64,000 bases of DNA from Pseudoalteromonas sp. MM1 (GCF_030296835.1 NZ_AP027922.1:2852001-2916000); one strand, 5' to 3'. Shown: positions 54,516 to 64,000, numbered from the stretch's first letter. The notes: generated by a model not told the origin, from the sequence alone. Numbers and translations: made by a program.

Positions 54516-54560
54516 TGTAGGCGGGAGTTTACCTCGCGCGTCATAAAGTCGCGCCTGCAG
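54516..54560. repeat. REP-like imperfect palindrome
   Basis: TGTAGGCGGG and CGCGCCTGCAG mark the ends of a GC-rich inverted repeat in an otherwise AT-rich gap; about 18 of 25 arm positions match. The layout is like that of REP elements dispersed between genes in gammaproteobacteria. Only one copy lies in this window. Confidence 0.5.
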
Positions 54561-54565
54561 CCAAC

Positions 54566-55189
54566 CTAGGTTAACTCACCTACTTTGACCTCTTTACCAC
54601 GATTTATTTGATGGCATTGTGCGAGTAGTAATTCGGCGGTGGCTTGTGCGTCTGTTAGTGCGTTATGGCAATGATAACTTGGTAACTCATAACGTGTGCG
54701 ACACGCACTTAGGGTTAAATCATCTTGTTTTATTTCTGCGCCTTGGCAAGTAAGGCGCTTTTTTTCTATGTGGAGGGTGTCGAGTATTAGCTTTGGTTGC
54801 GCACTTATATTGGCGTTTTTAAGGGCAGCTTTTAAAAAGCCCCAATCCAGAATGGCGTTATGAAAAACCAAAATATGGTCATTAAAATCACGGCTTAGCT
54901 GCGTTAATATAGAGTGCAAGCTTTGCCCTTTAGCAACGGTATCTTCAACAATGCCATGAAAAACAGGGCTTTGCTCTAGGCTTTTTACATCTTTATTTAT
55001 TAAATGCTGCGACTCACTTATTTTTATACATTGGTTATCTATTTTTACCCAAGCTATCGAGACAATTTCATGCTGGTTTACATCAAGGCCGGTAAGCTCT
55101 AAATCAATCACTAAATAGCGCTGTGTTAGTGCATTTTGGCTTAATAAATTTCGCCTTTTTAAGTATTGGCTAAGTAGTTTTTTTACCAT
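54566..55189 (-). CDS. DEDDh 3'-5' exonuclease (DnaQ-like)
   Basis: A 207-residue exonuclease-fold protein. The acidic motif YLVIDLELTGLDVNQHEIVSIAWV supplies Asp and Glu, VFHNAILDWGFL the second motif, and HCHNALTDAQATAEL the His and last Asp. Its place between the DUF294 gene and the symporter set is conserved in other gammaproteobacterial acetate loci, although its role there is not established. It ends just before a REP-like element. No further gene of the locus, such as acs, follows. Confidence 0.86.
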   Translation of the reverse strand: MVKKLLSQYLKRRNLLSQNALTQRYLVIDLELTGLDVNQHEIVSIAWVKIDNQCIKISESQHLINKDVKSLEQSPVFHGIVEDTVAKGQSLHSILTQLSRDFNDHILVFHNAILDWGFLKAALKNANISAQPKLILDTLHIEKKRLTCQGAEIKQDDLTLSACRTRYELPSYHCHNALTDAQATAELLLAQCHQINRGKEVKVGELT

Positions 55190-55204
55190 ACATCTTCCCC
55201 CTAA

Positions 55205-57043
55205 TTACAAGCTGCCGCGGGCAAATTTAAATGCGGCGGCTTGCTGGGCTTGTTTGACTAAATAAAAAGCCTCTTTAAGCTGATGACGCTCTAATGAACT
55301 TAATTTATCGGGGTTTATGCAGTTACTTGGTAAACCTTCTTCGTTTATTTGTGTACTAAAACGCAATTGAGTTAAAAATCGCCAACAATCTTTTAAATTA
55401 TAAATATCGTCTTTATTTAGTAGTGTATGCTTAAGTAAAGCATCTAAACGCTCTTGGGTATTGGCGCGTTTTATGCCAGCTTTTAACGCATATAAACGGA
55501 CTATGTCGTTAATGATCACCACACCACGTTTTTTTAAATCAATGTACTTATGGTTGTTGTCGCTTTTTTGCGTTTTAAGTTTATTAAATAAGCCAATAGG
55601 CACTGAACTGGCTCTTATGTCGGTTGCCATAGCAGCATAAAATAATTCATCGCGCGATATTCTGTTTAACTGCTCGCAAAAGCCGCTGTATAACGCATTG
55701 GAGCCTTCTATAAAGCGCAAATCAAAAAATATTTTGCAGTTAAGCATGGCGTTAGGCGTTGGACTTTTTATCCATTTAAAAAAGCGCTCGCACCACTTAC
55801 TCACGCTCATTCTGCACTCATCACTGCTGGCCATAATATTACCGGGGCAACGCCTAATGCCACACTCTACTAGCTGCTCGCATACAAACTCCCCCATGTG
55901 TTTAAAGTAAGCTTGGTGCTGCTCGCTTAAATCATCTGGGAGTAATAGCCCGTTGTCTTGATCTGAATGTAGGGTTTGCTCCTCCCGTGCTTGCGAGCCA
56001 AAACATATAAAGCAAAAGCTGGTCGGTGCTGCGCCATTTTCTTCTTGAAATAAATGAATAAGGCGCGAGGTGAGCGCATCGGTTAAGCCGCTGAGCAATT
56101 TACCAATTAGCGATATGTCTTCTATGTTGTACGAAAAACTACGCAGTAACTCAGGGATTTCGCCTGCATAACGTTTTAAATCGGCAATGCTGTGGGCTTT
56201 ATAAATACGGCCAATAAGCTGCACGGGGTCGCTTTTTTGCTGGCGCAGTAAATCGGTACTGGTAAGCATACCCAGTGGTTTATGGTTTTCGTCGAGCACG
56301 GGTAAATGATGAATATTGTATTTAAGCATTAAATGCAAAGCAGAAAATACCCGATTGTTTTCGAATATAAACTTAGGCTTTACACTCATTATAGTGCTAA
56401 CCGCATTTTGTGGGTTTACTTCATCAGCCAGTACGCGGTTACGCAAATCTCGGTCGGTCACAACACCAACCAGAATGGCGTGTTCGGTGATCATAATTGA
56501 TGATACACCGTGTTTTTTCATTTTTTTAGCGGTTTGTCTAATGCTTGCATCGGGCGCAAGGGTAATTGCAGTGCGGGTCATGAGCTCTGATATTCTGCGC
56601 TCAGACCAGCTATCATTTTTACTTTTATAGTGCGATGAAAGTAAACGATTGGCGTGCGCGCGTACAAAATATTGCTCAAACGGTTTATATTCGCGGCGTA
56701 AAAAGTCAAAGTGCTCTTGGGAGAGCATATACACTATGCCCTCTTTTTGTACCTGCAGCCTGTTTTGAATCGCCTCTCCTGTTAACAAAGAAGGGTAACC
56801 AAAGTAATCACCTTGGGCTAAACGTTTTACTACGTCACCTTTTGCATCCACTAGGTCATATAAACCTGAGCGAATTAAAAATAGCTTAGGGGATTGCGTT
56901 TGCAGCCATTGCGTTTGGTTTTCTCGGGTTAAATAAACACTATCAATATGACTTACAAAATACTCACATGCACTGTCGTGTAGCATGCTAAATGGTGCCT
57001 GCATACACACAAACTGGGCAACTTCCTGCTGCTCTACATTCAT
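55205..57043 (-). CDS. cNMP-binding/CBS/DUF294 nucleotidyltransferase
   Basis: A 612-residue cytoplasmic protein built from a cyclic-nucleotide-binding domain (about 15-135), two CBS domains (155-275, SIMITEHAILVGVVTDRDLRNRV and HHLPVLDENHKPLGMLTSTDLL), a DUF294 nucleotidyltransferase domain (CFGSQAREEQTLHSDQDNGLL near 360) and a substrate-binding helical end. It resembles GlnD-type enzymes and may nucleotidylate a protein in response to cAMP or adenylates. Its gene order next to the symporter is widely conserved. It begins 114 bases beyond the symporter stop behind a terminator. Confidence 0.9.
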   Translation of the reverse strand: MNVEQQEVAQFVCMQAPFSMLHDSACEYFVSHIDSVYLTRENQTQWLQTQSPKLFLIRSGLYDLVDAKGDVVKRLAQGDYFGYPSLLTGEAIQNRLQVQKEGIVYMLSQEHFDFLRREYKPFEQYFVRAHANRLLSSHYKSKNDSWSERRISELMTRTAITLAPDASIRQTAKKMKKHGVSSIMITEHAILVGVVTDRDLRNRVLADEVNPQNAVSTIMSVKPKFIFENNRVFSALHLMLKYNIHHLPVLDENHKPLGMLTSTDLLRQQKSDPVQLIGRIYKAHSIADLKRYAGEIPELLRSFSYNIEDISLIGKLLSGLTDALTSRLIHLFQEENGAAPTSFCFICFGSQAREEQTLHSDQDNGLLLPDDLSEQHQAYFKHMGEFVCEQLVECGIRRCPGNIMASSDECRMSVSKWCERFFKWIKSPTPNAMLNCKIFFDLRFIEGSNALYSGFCEQLNRISRDELFYAAMATDIRASSVPIGLFNKLKTQKSDNNHKYIDLKKRGVVIINDIVRLYALKAGIKRANTQERLDALLKHTLLNKDDIYNLKDCWRFLTQLRFSTQINEEGLPSNCINPDKLSSLERHQLKEAFYLVKQAQQAAAFKFARGSL

Positions 57044-57100
57044 TGCTGTACTCTTAAAAAGTATACACGAAATCTAATGTACTCATTATTTGAACAAATA

Positions 57101-57127
57101 AAAAGCCCGACTAAAGTCGGGCTTTTG
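57101..57127 (-). terminator. Terminator after the symporter gene
   Basis: AAAAGCCCGAC and GTCGGGCTTTT pair around TAAA. It separates the symporter transcript from the DUF294 gene downstream. Confidence 0.9.
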
Positions 57128-57156
57128 TTACTTTATTTTTAGGTAGGCTTAGCGCA

Positions 57157-58881
57157 TTAGTGAGCGTGGGCTTCACCTGACCCTTTAGGATTACGAATAC
57201 CTTCTACCATTTGTTGTATTTCAAGCGGAGTCGATTTTGTTAATTTAAGTACAAGTGCTGCAACCACAAAGTTGATGACCATACCTACTAAACCAATTCC
57301 CTCTGGTGAAATACCTAAGAACCAATTTTCTGGGCTATTGAGCTCAGGGCTTACAAACTTAAAGAAGATAATATACGCGGCGGTAAAACCAATACCCGTT
57401 ACCATGCCAGCAATTGCACCTTCTTTATTCATTGTTTTAGAGAATATCCCCATAATAATTGCTGGGAAGAAACTCGCTGCCGCTAAACCAAAGGCAAAGG
57501 CAACCACCGATGCAACAAACCCAGGCGGGTTAATTCCAAAGTAAGCCGATATAACAATAGCTATCATGGCGGCTAACCTTGCAGCCAATAGCTCTTGTTT
57601 ATCGCTTATATCAGGCTTAAGTGTTCGCTTGAGTAAATCGTGCGATACAGAGGTTGAAATAACCAGCAATAAACCTGCAGTAGTCGAAAGCGCAGCTGCA
57701 ATACCGCCCGCTGCAACTAATGCAATTACCCATGCTGGTAAGTCGGCAATTTCAGGGTTAGCCAGTACCATAATATCGCGGTCTACTTTTACTTCGTTTG
57801 CGCTATTTGGATCTTCTACTTTACCGGCCGTATAAAACATTTTGCCGTCGCCATTTTTATCATTAAAGGTAATTAGGCCTGTACGTTCCCAGTTTTTGAT
57901 CCACGCTGGAGCTTGTGCGTATTCTGTACCGCTACCGTCTTTACCGTTAATGGTGTCGATCATATTTACGCGAGCAAACGAGGCAACCGCTGGGGCTGTG
58001 GTGTAAACAATGGCAATAAATACCAGTGTCCACGCTGCTGAAATACGAGTATCTTTAACGCGAGGTACAGTGAAAAAGCGAACAATTACATGCGGTAAAC
58101 CCGCAGTACCGACCATTAAAGCGCCGGTAATAGCAAATACATCAATCATGCTTTTAGAGCCTTCGGTGTATTGTGCAAAGCCTAGCTCTGCGCTTAAACC
58201 GTCTAGCTTATCAAGTACATACATGCCCGAGCCATCACTTAATGTGGCACCAAAACCGGTTTGCGGAAAGAAGTGGCCGGTCATCATCATTGAAATAAAG
58301 ATAGCGGGCACAAGGTAGGCAAATACAAGCACACAGTACTGCGCTACTTGCGTATAGGTAATGCCTTTCATGCCGCCAAGTACCGCATAAAAGAATACAA
58401 TCACCATTCCAATGTAAACACCAGTTTCAATTTCTACTTCTAAAAAGCGCGAAAATACCACACCTACGCCACGCATTTGTCCAGCAATGTAAGTAAAGCA
58501 AATAAAAATGGCACACAAAATAGCCACAACGCGTGCTGTTTGTGAGTAATAACGATCACCTATAAAGTCAGGTACAGTGAATTTGCCAAATTTACGTAAA
58601 TAAGGCGCTAAACACATAGCGAGTAATACATAGCCGCCAGTCCACCCCATTAAGTAAACACCGCCATCGTAACCTGCAAACGAAATAATACCCGCCATTG
58701 AAATAAACGACGCTGCGCTCATCCAATCGGCTGCGGTCGCCATACCATTGGCCAGCGGAGGTACGCCGCCACCTGCCACGTAAAACTCATTTGTTGAGCC
58801 TGCACGTGCCCAAATTGCAATGCCGATATAAAGCGCAAAACTTAAACCAACAATTATAAATGTGAGTGTTTGAACATCCAT
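57157..58881 (-). CDS. Sodium/solute symporter, acetate-permease-like
   Basis: A 574-residue SLC5-family transporter with about 13 helices, of the subfamily paired with a DUF4212 small subunit. Recognisable stretches are NEFYVAGGGVPPLANGMATAADWMSAASFI at the start, GLPHVIVRFFTVP near 260 and AAALSTTAGLLLVISTSVSHDLL near 400. The likely cargo is acetate or another short carboxylate, judged from homology and from the adjacent CrbS gene. It has a large insertion near residue 300-370 with charged and polar residues between helices. Confidence 0.92.
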   Translation of the reverse strand: MDVQTLTFIIVGLSFALYIGIAIWARAGSTNEFYVAGGGVPPLANGMATAADWMSAASFISMAGIISFAGYDGGVYLMGWTGGYVLLAMCLAPYLRKFGKFTVPDFIGDRYYSQTARVVAILCAIFICFTYIAGQMRGVGVVFSRFLEVEIETGVYIGMVIVFFYAVLGGMKGITYTQVAQYCVLVFAYLVPAIFISMMMTGHFFPQTGFGATLSDGSGMYVLDKLDGLSAELGFAQYTEGSKSMIDVFAITGALMVGTAGLPHVIVRFFTVPRVKDTRISAAWTLVFIAIVYTTAPAVASFARVNMIDTINGKDGSGTEYAQAPAWIKNWERTGLITFNDKNGDGKMFYTAGKVEDPNSANEVKVDRDIMVLANPEIADLPAWVIALVAAGGIAAALSTTAGLLLVISTSVSHDLLKRTLKPDISDKQELLAARLAAMIAIVISAYFGINPPGFVASVVAFAFGLAAASFFPAIIMGIFSKTMNKEGAIAGMVTGIGFTAAYIIFFKFVSPELNSPENWFLGISPEGIGLVGMVINFVVAALVLKLTKSTPLEIQQMVEGIRNPKGSGEAHAH

Positions 58882-58891
58882 TACCTAGCTC

Positions 58892-59155
58892 CTATTCGTC
58901 TACGCCGTATTTTTTATCTAACGTGTTCATTTTGAAAACGTAAACAAAAATCAAAGCTACAAAGGTGTAAATAGCGCCCTGTTGTGAAAACCAGAAGCCA
59001 AGTTTAAACCCAAAAAAACGTACTTCATTCAGTACATCTACCAGTAATATGCCAAAGCCAAACGAGACCACAAACCACACTGCTAGTAACTTAAACAGTA
59101 GTGAAATGTTTTCTGCCCAATAAGCTTTTGCTTGTTCTTCATCTTTAAAAGCCAT
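58892..59155 (-). CDS. DUF4212 small symporter subunit
   Basis: An 87-residue membrane protein with two helices (about 18-36 and 50-75) starting at the ATG at 59155, eight bases after AAGGGG. An upstream in-frame start at 59182 is not needed. The family always precedes this type of SLC5 symporter, with which it is presumed to associate. The two genes are ten bases apart. Confidence 0.9.
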   Translation of the reverse strand: MAFKDEEQAKAYWAENISLLFKLLAVWFVVSFGFGILLVDVLNEVRFFGFKLGFWFSQQGAIYTFVALIFVYVFKMNTLDKKYGVDE

Positions 59156-59547
59156 TTTTATTTTCCCCTTTAAGCATTGCATAATTGCAATGAGTGGTTT
59201 TTTTATAGTCGGTTATTAATTTAGCAACGCGGCGGGAAGAGTGAAGTGAGACCATAGTCGTAACAGCCTGTTAACGTTTACGTAAACTGCAGATGCAGCA
59301 CCACCGAAAACACAAATAACACTTTCTTTTCAATTACTTAAATTTTAACAAAGGCCAATAACGACAAAGCTTAAGTATATTTGTGCAAAAATGCGACATT
59401 AGTCTAACAAACCACCAATAATAAAAATAACCTATTAAAATCAGCACTTTAAAAATAACGTTAAAAGTTTGCATAAAATTGTGCACGCACACTTAAAGTT
59501 ATCTCTGGTATTGTGTGTGGGTGTAAATAATAAGGTTTAATAACAAC
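59156..59547. promoter_or_regulatory. Divergent symporter/CrbS promoter region
   Basis: This 392-base gap holds no supported gene. A single TTAGTCT unit at 59399-59405 resembles half of the repeated motif found in the other kinase locus. GTTTACGTAAAC (59276-59287) is a perfect palindrome. Promoters for both directions must lie here. Confidence 0.55.
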
Positions 59548-62500
59548 ATGACTGCTGTACTGATTTTTGTAGCACTGGGCTATATTGGGGTGCTGTTTTG
59601 GCTTGCTAATTGGGGCGATAAAACAACACCTCTTGCTAAACGGATTAGCCATCATCCTTTTGTGTATTCGCTATCGTTAGGGATTTATTGTACCTCGTGG
59701 ACGTACTATGGGTCGGTTGGTACCGCAGCCACCAGTAGTTGGAGCTATTTACCCATTTTGCTCGGGCCTTCATTGTTATTTTTGTTTGGCCAAGGCTTTT
59801 TACGCAAACTGGTATTGGTCAGTAAAAAACAAAACATTACCACCATTGCCGATTTTATTTCTGCCCGTTACGGTAAGCGCCAAACCAGTGCCATATTAGT
59901 CACCGTTATTGCACTGCTTGCGACAATTCCCTACATTGCACTGCAGTTAAAAGCACTGAGTACCAGCTTTTTGCTTTTGCAAAACAGCAATCAAATATCT
60001 GGCGAAATGCTCACTCTAACCGCCACATTAATAATGGCGCTATTTGCTATATTTTTTGGTACCCGTAAGGTAGATGTTACTGAATATCGCTCAGGGCTTA
60101 TGCTAGCAGTTGCCTTTGAGTCTATGATCAAGCTTATTGCGCTTATTGCCGTAGCTGGCTTAGCGTTATACACCTTATTTAATTTACCTACCCTTAGCGG
60201 CAATAAAGTCACAGAGTCGATTTGGCAACACTGGGGCAACTTTAACTTTTTTAGTTTTAATTTTATTGGTCAGTCACTTATGGCTGCCGCAGCAATAATT
60301 TGTTTACCACGACAATTTCATGTCACCGTGGTAGATAACCAAGACAAACGCCATTTATTTACTGCTCGCTGGGCTTTCCCGCTGTATTTATTACTCACCG
60401 CCGCAATGATAATCCCTATTGCGACTGCCGCCATTCACCCAAGTATAGGTAGCAGTTTTTCACCCGACAGCTTTGTACTAGCGCTACCGCTTATTCATGA
60501 CCAAGCTTTTTTAAGTACCTTTGTATTTATTGGTGGGCTTTCTGCTGCAACCGCCATGATAGTGGTGGCTACACTTACGCTGAGCACCATGATCTCTAAC
60601 GATGTAGTACTGCCGCTTATGCTACGCCGTAAATTTAAGCGCAACTTAATTACCAGCAGTTATAAGTCGCAAATATTATTAGTCAGGCGCTTTACCATTG
60701 CTGGCATACTTATATTGGCTTATTTTTATCAGCAATGGTTTGGCCATGGTAGTGCACTGGCCAGTATGGGGCTGGTGGCTTTTTCGTTAGTAACGCAGTT
60801 GCTCCCCGCTATTGTAGGCGGACTTTACTGGCGTAAAGGCCATGCTTATGGTGTATATGCAGGGCTATTGGCGGGTTTTATTTGTTGGGTATTATTTTTA
60901 ATGATGCCAATTTTAGATGCTGGCAGCGCACTTGATAGCGAGCTTCAGCAAACACTTATTACACGCGGCACTCTGATTGCCTTATTTGCTAACATTGGTT
61001 GTTATATTAGCTTTTCGTTAGGGGCAGAAGAGCGCTTGATAGATAAAATTCAGGCCGCTGCATTTGTTAACCCTAAAGACCAGGCTATTTTATCGCGCCG
61101 CTTAAACAAAAATGTTAAAGCCACGGTTTACGACTTTAAAATTTTACTGCAAACCTTTTTAGGTATTCAGCGCAGCCAACAAGTACTGGCGCACTTTTCA
61201 CTTTCGCATCAGCTAAGTGACAATAATGCCCACCCCGAACCCGAATTTATAGCCTACTGCGAACGTGCGTTAACTGGGGTGTTAGGGGCGTCGTCGGCGC
61301 AGGCGCTAATACGTACGGTTTCATCGGGTAAGCGTATGGCGTTTGAGGAGGTAGTTAACTTTTTTGACGAAACCACACAAGCGCTGCAGTTTAACCAAAA
61401 TCTGTTGTATACCTCGCTCGAAAATTTAAGCCATGGTATTTCGGTGGTCGATAAAGATTTAAAGTTAGTGGCATGGAATAAGCGCTACAGCCAAATGTTT
61501 GGCTACCCTGACGGCTTTTTAGAAGTGGGCCAACCAATAGAAGATATTATAAGGTACAACGCCGTACGCGGTGAATGTGGCCCCGGCGAAATAGAGCGCC
61601 AAGTAGAAAAGCGCGTTCAGCATTTAAAAAATGGCAGCTCGCATCACTTTATTCGCCACCGTCGTAATGGCCAAGTGTACGAAATGATAGGTAACCCCCT
61701 ACCCGATGGCGGCTTTGTAACGAGTTTTTCAGATATTACAAACCATATAAGCACACAAAATGCGCTTGAAGAGATCAATATGGATCTTGAAAACCGCATT
61801 GAAGCGCGCACCCTAGAAGTACAAACTATTAATAAAGACTTACAAGCACAAATAGATAGCCGAGTAAAAACAGAGCAAGCACTTACCTTAGCCAAGCGCG
61901 AAGCAGAACAAGCCAACGATAGTAAAACGCGATTTTTAGCACTGGCAAGCCACGATATTTTACAACCCCTTAACGCAGCGCGTTTGTACCTTGCAGCCAT
62001 AGATGAAAAGCAGCTCGATACAACTAACCAAAATAGCTTTAATAAGCTTGGTCACAGTTTAGATTCAACCGTACATTTAATGTCAGCTTTACTAGAAATT
62101 GCTAAGTTAGAGCAAGGCGCAATGACCCCAACCCCGCGGCATTTTTGCATAAACGATATACTTATGCCGCTGCAAAGCGAGTACGCTATTTTATCAAGCG
62201 ATAAAGGTTTAAAACTCACGGTTCGCTCAAAGGCGCAAATTGTTCATAGCGACATTACCTATTTGCGCCGAATTATACAAAACTTGGTGTCTAATGCGGT
62301 TAAATACACCGAAACAGGACGAGTATTAATAGCGTGCAGAAACCGTAAACATAATTTACGCATAGAAGTATGGGACACAGGCCCAGGTATTAGCGAAATA
62401 GAACAAGCTAAAATATTTAACGATTTTTACCGAATTGAGGCCGGCGATAACAAAGGCGTAGGTTTAGGACTTGGCGTTGTAAAGCGCATGGCTGATTTAC

Positions 62501-62988
62501 TAAGCTTAGAGCTTGATGTGCACTCAGAGCCTGGGAAAGGGAGCCGCTTTAGTATTGAAGTACCTTATGGTGATACGCAGTTTGTACAACAAAAAGTAAA
62601 AGCCAACAGCTTAGTAGAAAACCGCGCTACAATTAATATAGTAGCGGTAGATGATGACCCTGAAAACTTAGCCGCAATGGCCAGTTTACTTAAAAAATGG
62701 CAAGCAAATTACACCTTGTTTGACAATGTTGATAACGTACTTGAGCATGCCAAGCAGCATGCAGCACCCGATGTTATTTTAATGGATTACCAATTAGGCA
62801 ATGATTACGATGGTATTACGCTGATAAAAACACTGCGTGATACATGGCAATGCGAAGTACCTGCCATATTAATTACTGCTGTGCGCGACACAGAGCTAAA
62901 ACAAGAAACCAAAGCCGCTAATATTCATTACTTAAGTAAACCTATTAAGCCTGGTAAATTAAAAGCACTGCTTAATCACAGTACTTAA
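59548..62988 (+). CDS. crbS: CrbS: SLC5-STAC-PAS hybrid histidine kinase
   Basis: An 1146-residue membrane kinase with the same build as the protein at 39.1-42.6 kb: symporter-like domain (1-490, YSLSLGIYCTSWTYYGS), STAC linker, PAS (about 625-730), coiled coil, HisKA (LALASHDILQPLNAARLY, His near 802), HATPase (GVGLGLGVVKRM) and receiver (ILMDYQLG, Asp near 1080). Its place beside the symporter, DUF4212 and DUF294 genes is that of CrbS, which controls acetate consumption in vibrios. No response regulator gene is adjacent; the regulator at 38.4 kb is a candidate partner. Confidence 0.93.
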   Translation: MTAVLIFVALGYIGVLFWLANWGDKTTPLAKRISHHPFVYSLSLGIYCTSWTYYGSVGTAATSSWSYLPILLGPSLLFLFGQGFLRKLVLVSKKQNITTIADFISARYGKRQTSAILVTVIALLATIPYIALQLKALSTSFLLLQNSNQISGEMLTLTATLIMALFAIFFGTRKVDVTEYRSGLMLAVAFESMIKLIALIAVAGLALYTLFNLPTLSGNKVTESIWQHWGNFNFFSFNFIGQSLMAAAAIICLPRQFHVTVVDNQDKRHLFTARWAFPLYLLLTAAMIIPIATAAIHPSIGSSFSPDSFVLALPLIHDQAFLSTFVFIGGLSAATAMIVVATLTLSTMISNDVVLPLMLRRKFKRNLITSSYKSQILLVRRFTIAGILILAYFYQQWFGHGSALASMGLVAFSLVTQLLPAIVGGLYWRKGHAYGVYAGLLAGFICWVLFLMMPILDAGSALDSELQQTLITRGTLIALFANIGCYISFSLGAEERLIDKIQAAAFVNPKDQAILSRRLNKNVKATVYDFKILLQTFLGIQRSQQVLAHFSLSHQLSDNNAHPEPEFIAYCERALTGVLGASSAQALIRTVSSGKRMAFEEVVNFFDETTQALQFNQNLLYTSLENLSHGISVVDKDLKLVAWNKRYSQMFGYPDGFLEVGQPIEDIIRYNAVRGECGPGEIERQVEKRVQHLKNGSSHHFIRHRRNGQVYEMIGNPLPDGGFVTSFSDITNHISTQNALEEINMDLENRIEARTLEVQTINKDLQAQIDSRVKTEQALTLAKREAEQANDSKTRFLALASHDILQPLNAARLYLAAIDEKQLDTTNQNSFNKLGHSLDSTVHLMSALLEIAKLEQGAMTPTPRHFCINDILMPLQSEYAILSSDKGLKLTVRSKAQIVHSDITYLRRIIQNLVSNAVKYTETGRVLIACRNRKHNLRIEVWDTGPGISEIEQAKIFNDFYRIEAGDNKGVGLGLGVVKRMADLLSLELDVHSEPGKGSRFSIEVPYGDTQFVQQKVKANSLVENRATINIVAVDDDPENLAAMASLLKKWQANYTLFDNVDNVLEHAKQHAAPDVILMDYQLGNDYDGITLIKTLRDTWQCEVPAILITAVRDTELKQETKAANIHYLSKPIKPGKLKALLNHST

Positions 62989-62996
62989 GTTTAGCT

Positions 62997-63031
62997 AAAA
63001 CAAAGCCCAGTAAATTACTGGGCTTTTGTTT
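62997..63031. terminator. Bidirectional terminator after crbS
   Basis: AAGCCCAGT and ACTGGGCTT pair around AAATT and are flanked by AAAACA and TTGTTT. It serves crbS and the convergent DUF2339 gene. Confidence 0.9.
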
Positions 63032-63047
63032 ATAACTAAACGCTACT

Positions 63048-64000
63048 TTAAGCTTGGTTTGCGTGGCTTCTGAGCTTTTGAAATAACCAGCTCAGCCCCA
63101 CTAACGAAAGCCCTAAACCAATAAACGAGAGCGCTTTTAAAAGCCCTGTTAAATTTGCCATATCCACTAAAAATACTTTAACAATAACAGCTGCGAGTAT
63201 CCCTAAGCCTATTTTTTGAATGAGTAACTGCTTTTTAAGGTGCCCCAATATAACTGTCCCTGCACCGAGTAGAAGCCAAATAATTGAATAACTATAAAGC
63301 TCTGCATTACTTACCCCTTTTGATAAGTAAATATAAGGCCCCAGCCAAAATTGACGAATAAAGCCATTAATTGCAAACACACTCAACACACCCGCTACGG
63401 TGAGTATAAATGGCGCTGCTTTTGTATACAGCGGTTTAATTAAAGTATAAAGCCAAAGTACTAGACCTGCAGGGACTAACCAAAGCAAAAATAGCCAATT
63501 AAAGACGCTATATTCACCAATATAAATAGAGTTTAAAAATGGGTTGGCATTGAGTAAGGTGCTCAAAGTAGTAATACCCGCAGCACTAGCTAATGCTATG
63601 CCCGCAACTTGGTATAACTTGGCTAAGCTACCGGCAATACGAGCACGGTGTAAATATACACAGCCAAGCGCAAGCCAATTACACGTTAGTAAAGCTTGTT
63701 CGTAAAAGCTCAATGAGCCAAAATCTGGATAGTGCCCTACCAGTTGATAACTGGTTTCGGTGGTAATAAATAGCGCCAAGCAATGCAGTGCGGCACCTTC
63801 TAACCATATTTTTAATTGTGATGTTTGAAAGCATTTAGCAGCAGCTAAAAACAATGCAGTACACAATGGATAAACAATAATACTCCAATGAAGATTAAAT
63901 ATAGTTAGGGCGTCGTAACTTGGTGTCCATGGTGCAAGTGTTAAGCGCAGTAATAAAGCAGCCACTAACGCTTTAATTGGCCAATGTGGCATTGGCACTC
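63048..64000 (-). CDS. DUF2339 multi-helix membrane protein, 5' end beyond the right edge
   Basis: At least 316 residues, with about nine hydrophobic helices, reach the right edge without a convincing start, so this is probably the C-terminal part of a larger protein. The end, VFLVDMANLTGLLKALSFIGLGLSLVGLSWLF, is the hallmark of the DUF2339 family, whose members are large polytopic membrane proteins of unknown function. The methionine codon nearest the edge is probably internal. Confidence 0.85.
   Translation of the reverse strand, partial: VPMPHWPIKALVAALLLRLTLAPWTPSYDALTIFNLHWSIIVYPLCTALFLAAAKCFQTSQLKIWLEGAALHCLALFITTETSYQLVGHYPDFGSLSFYEQALLTCNWLALGCVYLHRARIAGSLAKLYQVAGIALASAAGITTLSTLLNANPFLNSIYIGEYSVFNWLFLLWLVPAGLVLWLYTLIKPLYTKAAPFILTVAGVLSVFAINGFIRQFWLGPYIYLSKGVSNAELYSYSIIWLLLGAGTVILGHLKKQLLIQKIGLGILAAVIVKVFLVDMANLTGLLKALSFIGLGLSLVGLSWLFQKLRSHANQA

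Noticed and set aside
57272..57835. Open frames on the plus strand across the symporter gene
   Set aside because: They are antisense shadows of transmembrane segments, with no start signals of their own.
1..64000. tRNA, rRNA, insertion sequence or prophage
   Set aside because: No cloverleaf, rRNA block, transposase or phage gene was recognised on either strand while reading. A covariance-model scan was not possible here.

Overview
The window reads as chromosome from a marine gammaproteobacterium, most likely Pseudoalteromonas or a close Alteromonadales relative. The evidence is the AT-rich coding style, the conserved blocks sfsA-dksA-gluQ-pcnB-folK-panBC and epd-pgk-fbaA, a complete proteobacterial dedicated sortase locus, and the CrbS/acetate-symporter locus typical of marine gammaproteobacteria. 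No rRNA, tRNA, insertion sequence, prophage or CRISPR array was recognised. Almost all the DNA is coding, so the unusual signals are mostly in the intergenic regions.

Layout. 1-3.7 kb: gltX (cut by the left edge), a membrane-anchored glutaredoxin, a GGDEF protein and proB. 3.8-11.3 kb: a DMT permease, then the dedicated sortase system. This has pdsO, the VIT/vWA target protein and a class GN sortase on the minus strand, diverging from pdsR-pdsS across a phased repeat operator, followed by a 54-residue unknown protein. 11.3-18.3 kb: cca, two small genes, the glrK-qseG-glrR operon and, diverging from it, four tandem secreted EF-hand genes behind a sigma-54-like promoter. 18.3-25 kb: an exported amidohydrolase, a FlgO-like lipoprotein, a YgjV-like membrane protein, a YeiL-like Crp/Fnr regulator, a phosphoribosyltransferase, pepB and sfsA. 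25-30.7 kb: dksA, gluQ, pcnB (apparently starting at AUU), folK, panB, panC and a small lipoprotein.

30.7-38 kb: phoB-phoR-pstS with Pho boxes, then epd-pgk-fbaA. Between fbaA and phoB is a 634-bp non-coding stretch with at least seven copies of an 18-bp GATC-containing repeat. Six of them form two facing triplets at about 31-bp spacing. This is the strongest unexplained signal in the window. 38-53 kb: a NarL-type regulator and a transporter-like hybrid kinase (CrbS paralogue) precede a DcaP-like porin, a complete branched-chain-type ABC importer, two acyl-CoA-ligase-type enzymes and a thioesterase. Together they look like an uptake-and-CoA-activation module for an unknown carboxylic acid. 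An identical 15-bp motif occurs upstream of both the regulator and the porin/kinase pair.

53-64 kb: a peroxiredoxin-like protein and a SIMPL protein, then the acetate-type locus (DEDD exonuclease, cNMP/CBS/DUF294 protein, SLC5 symporter with its DUF4212 small subunit, divergent CrbS). The right edge cuts a DUF2339 membrane protein. All family assignments come from reading motifs and gene order; no database search was run.
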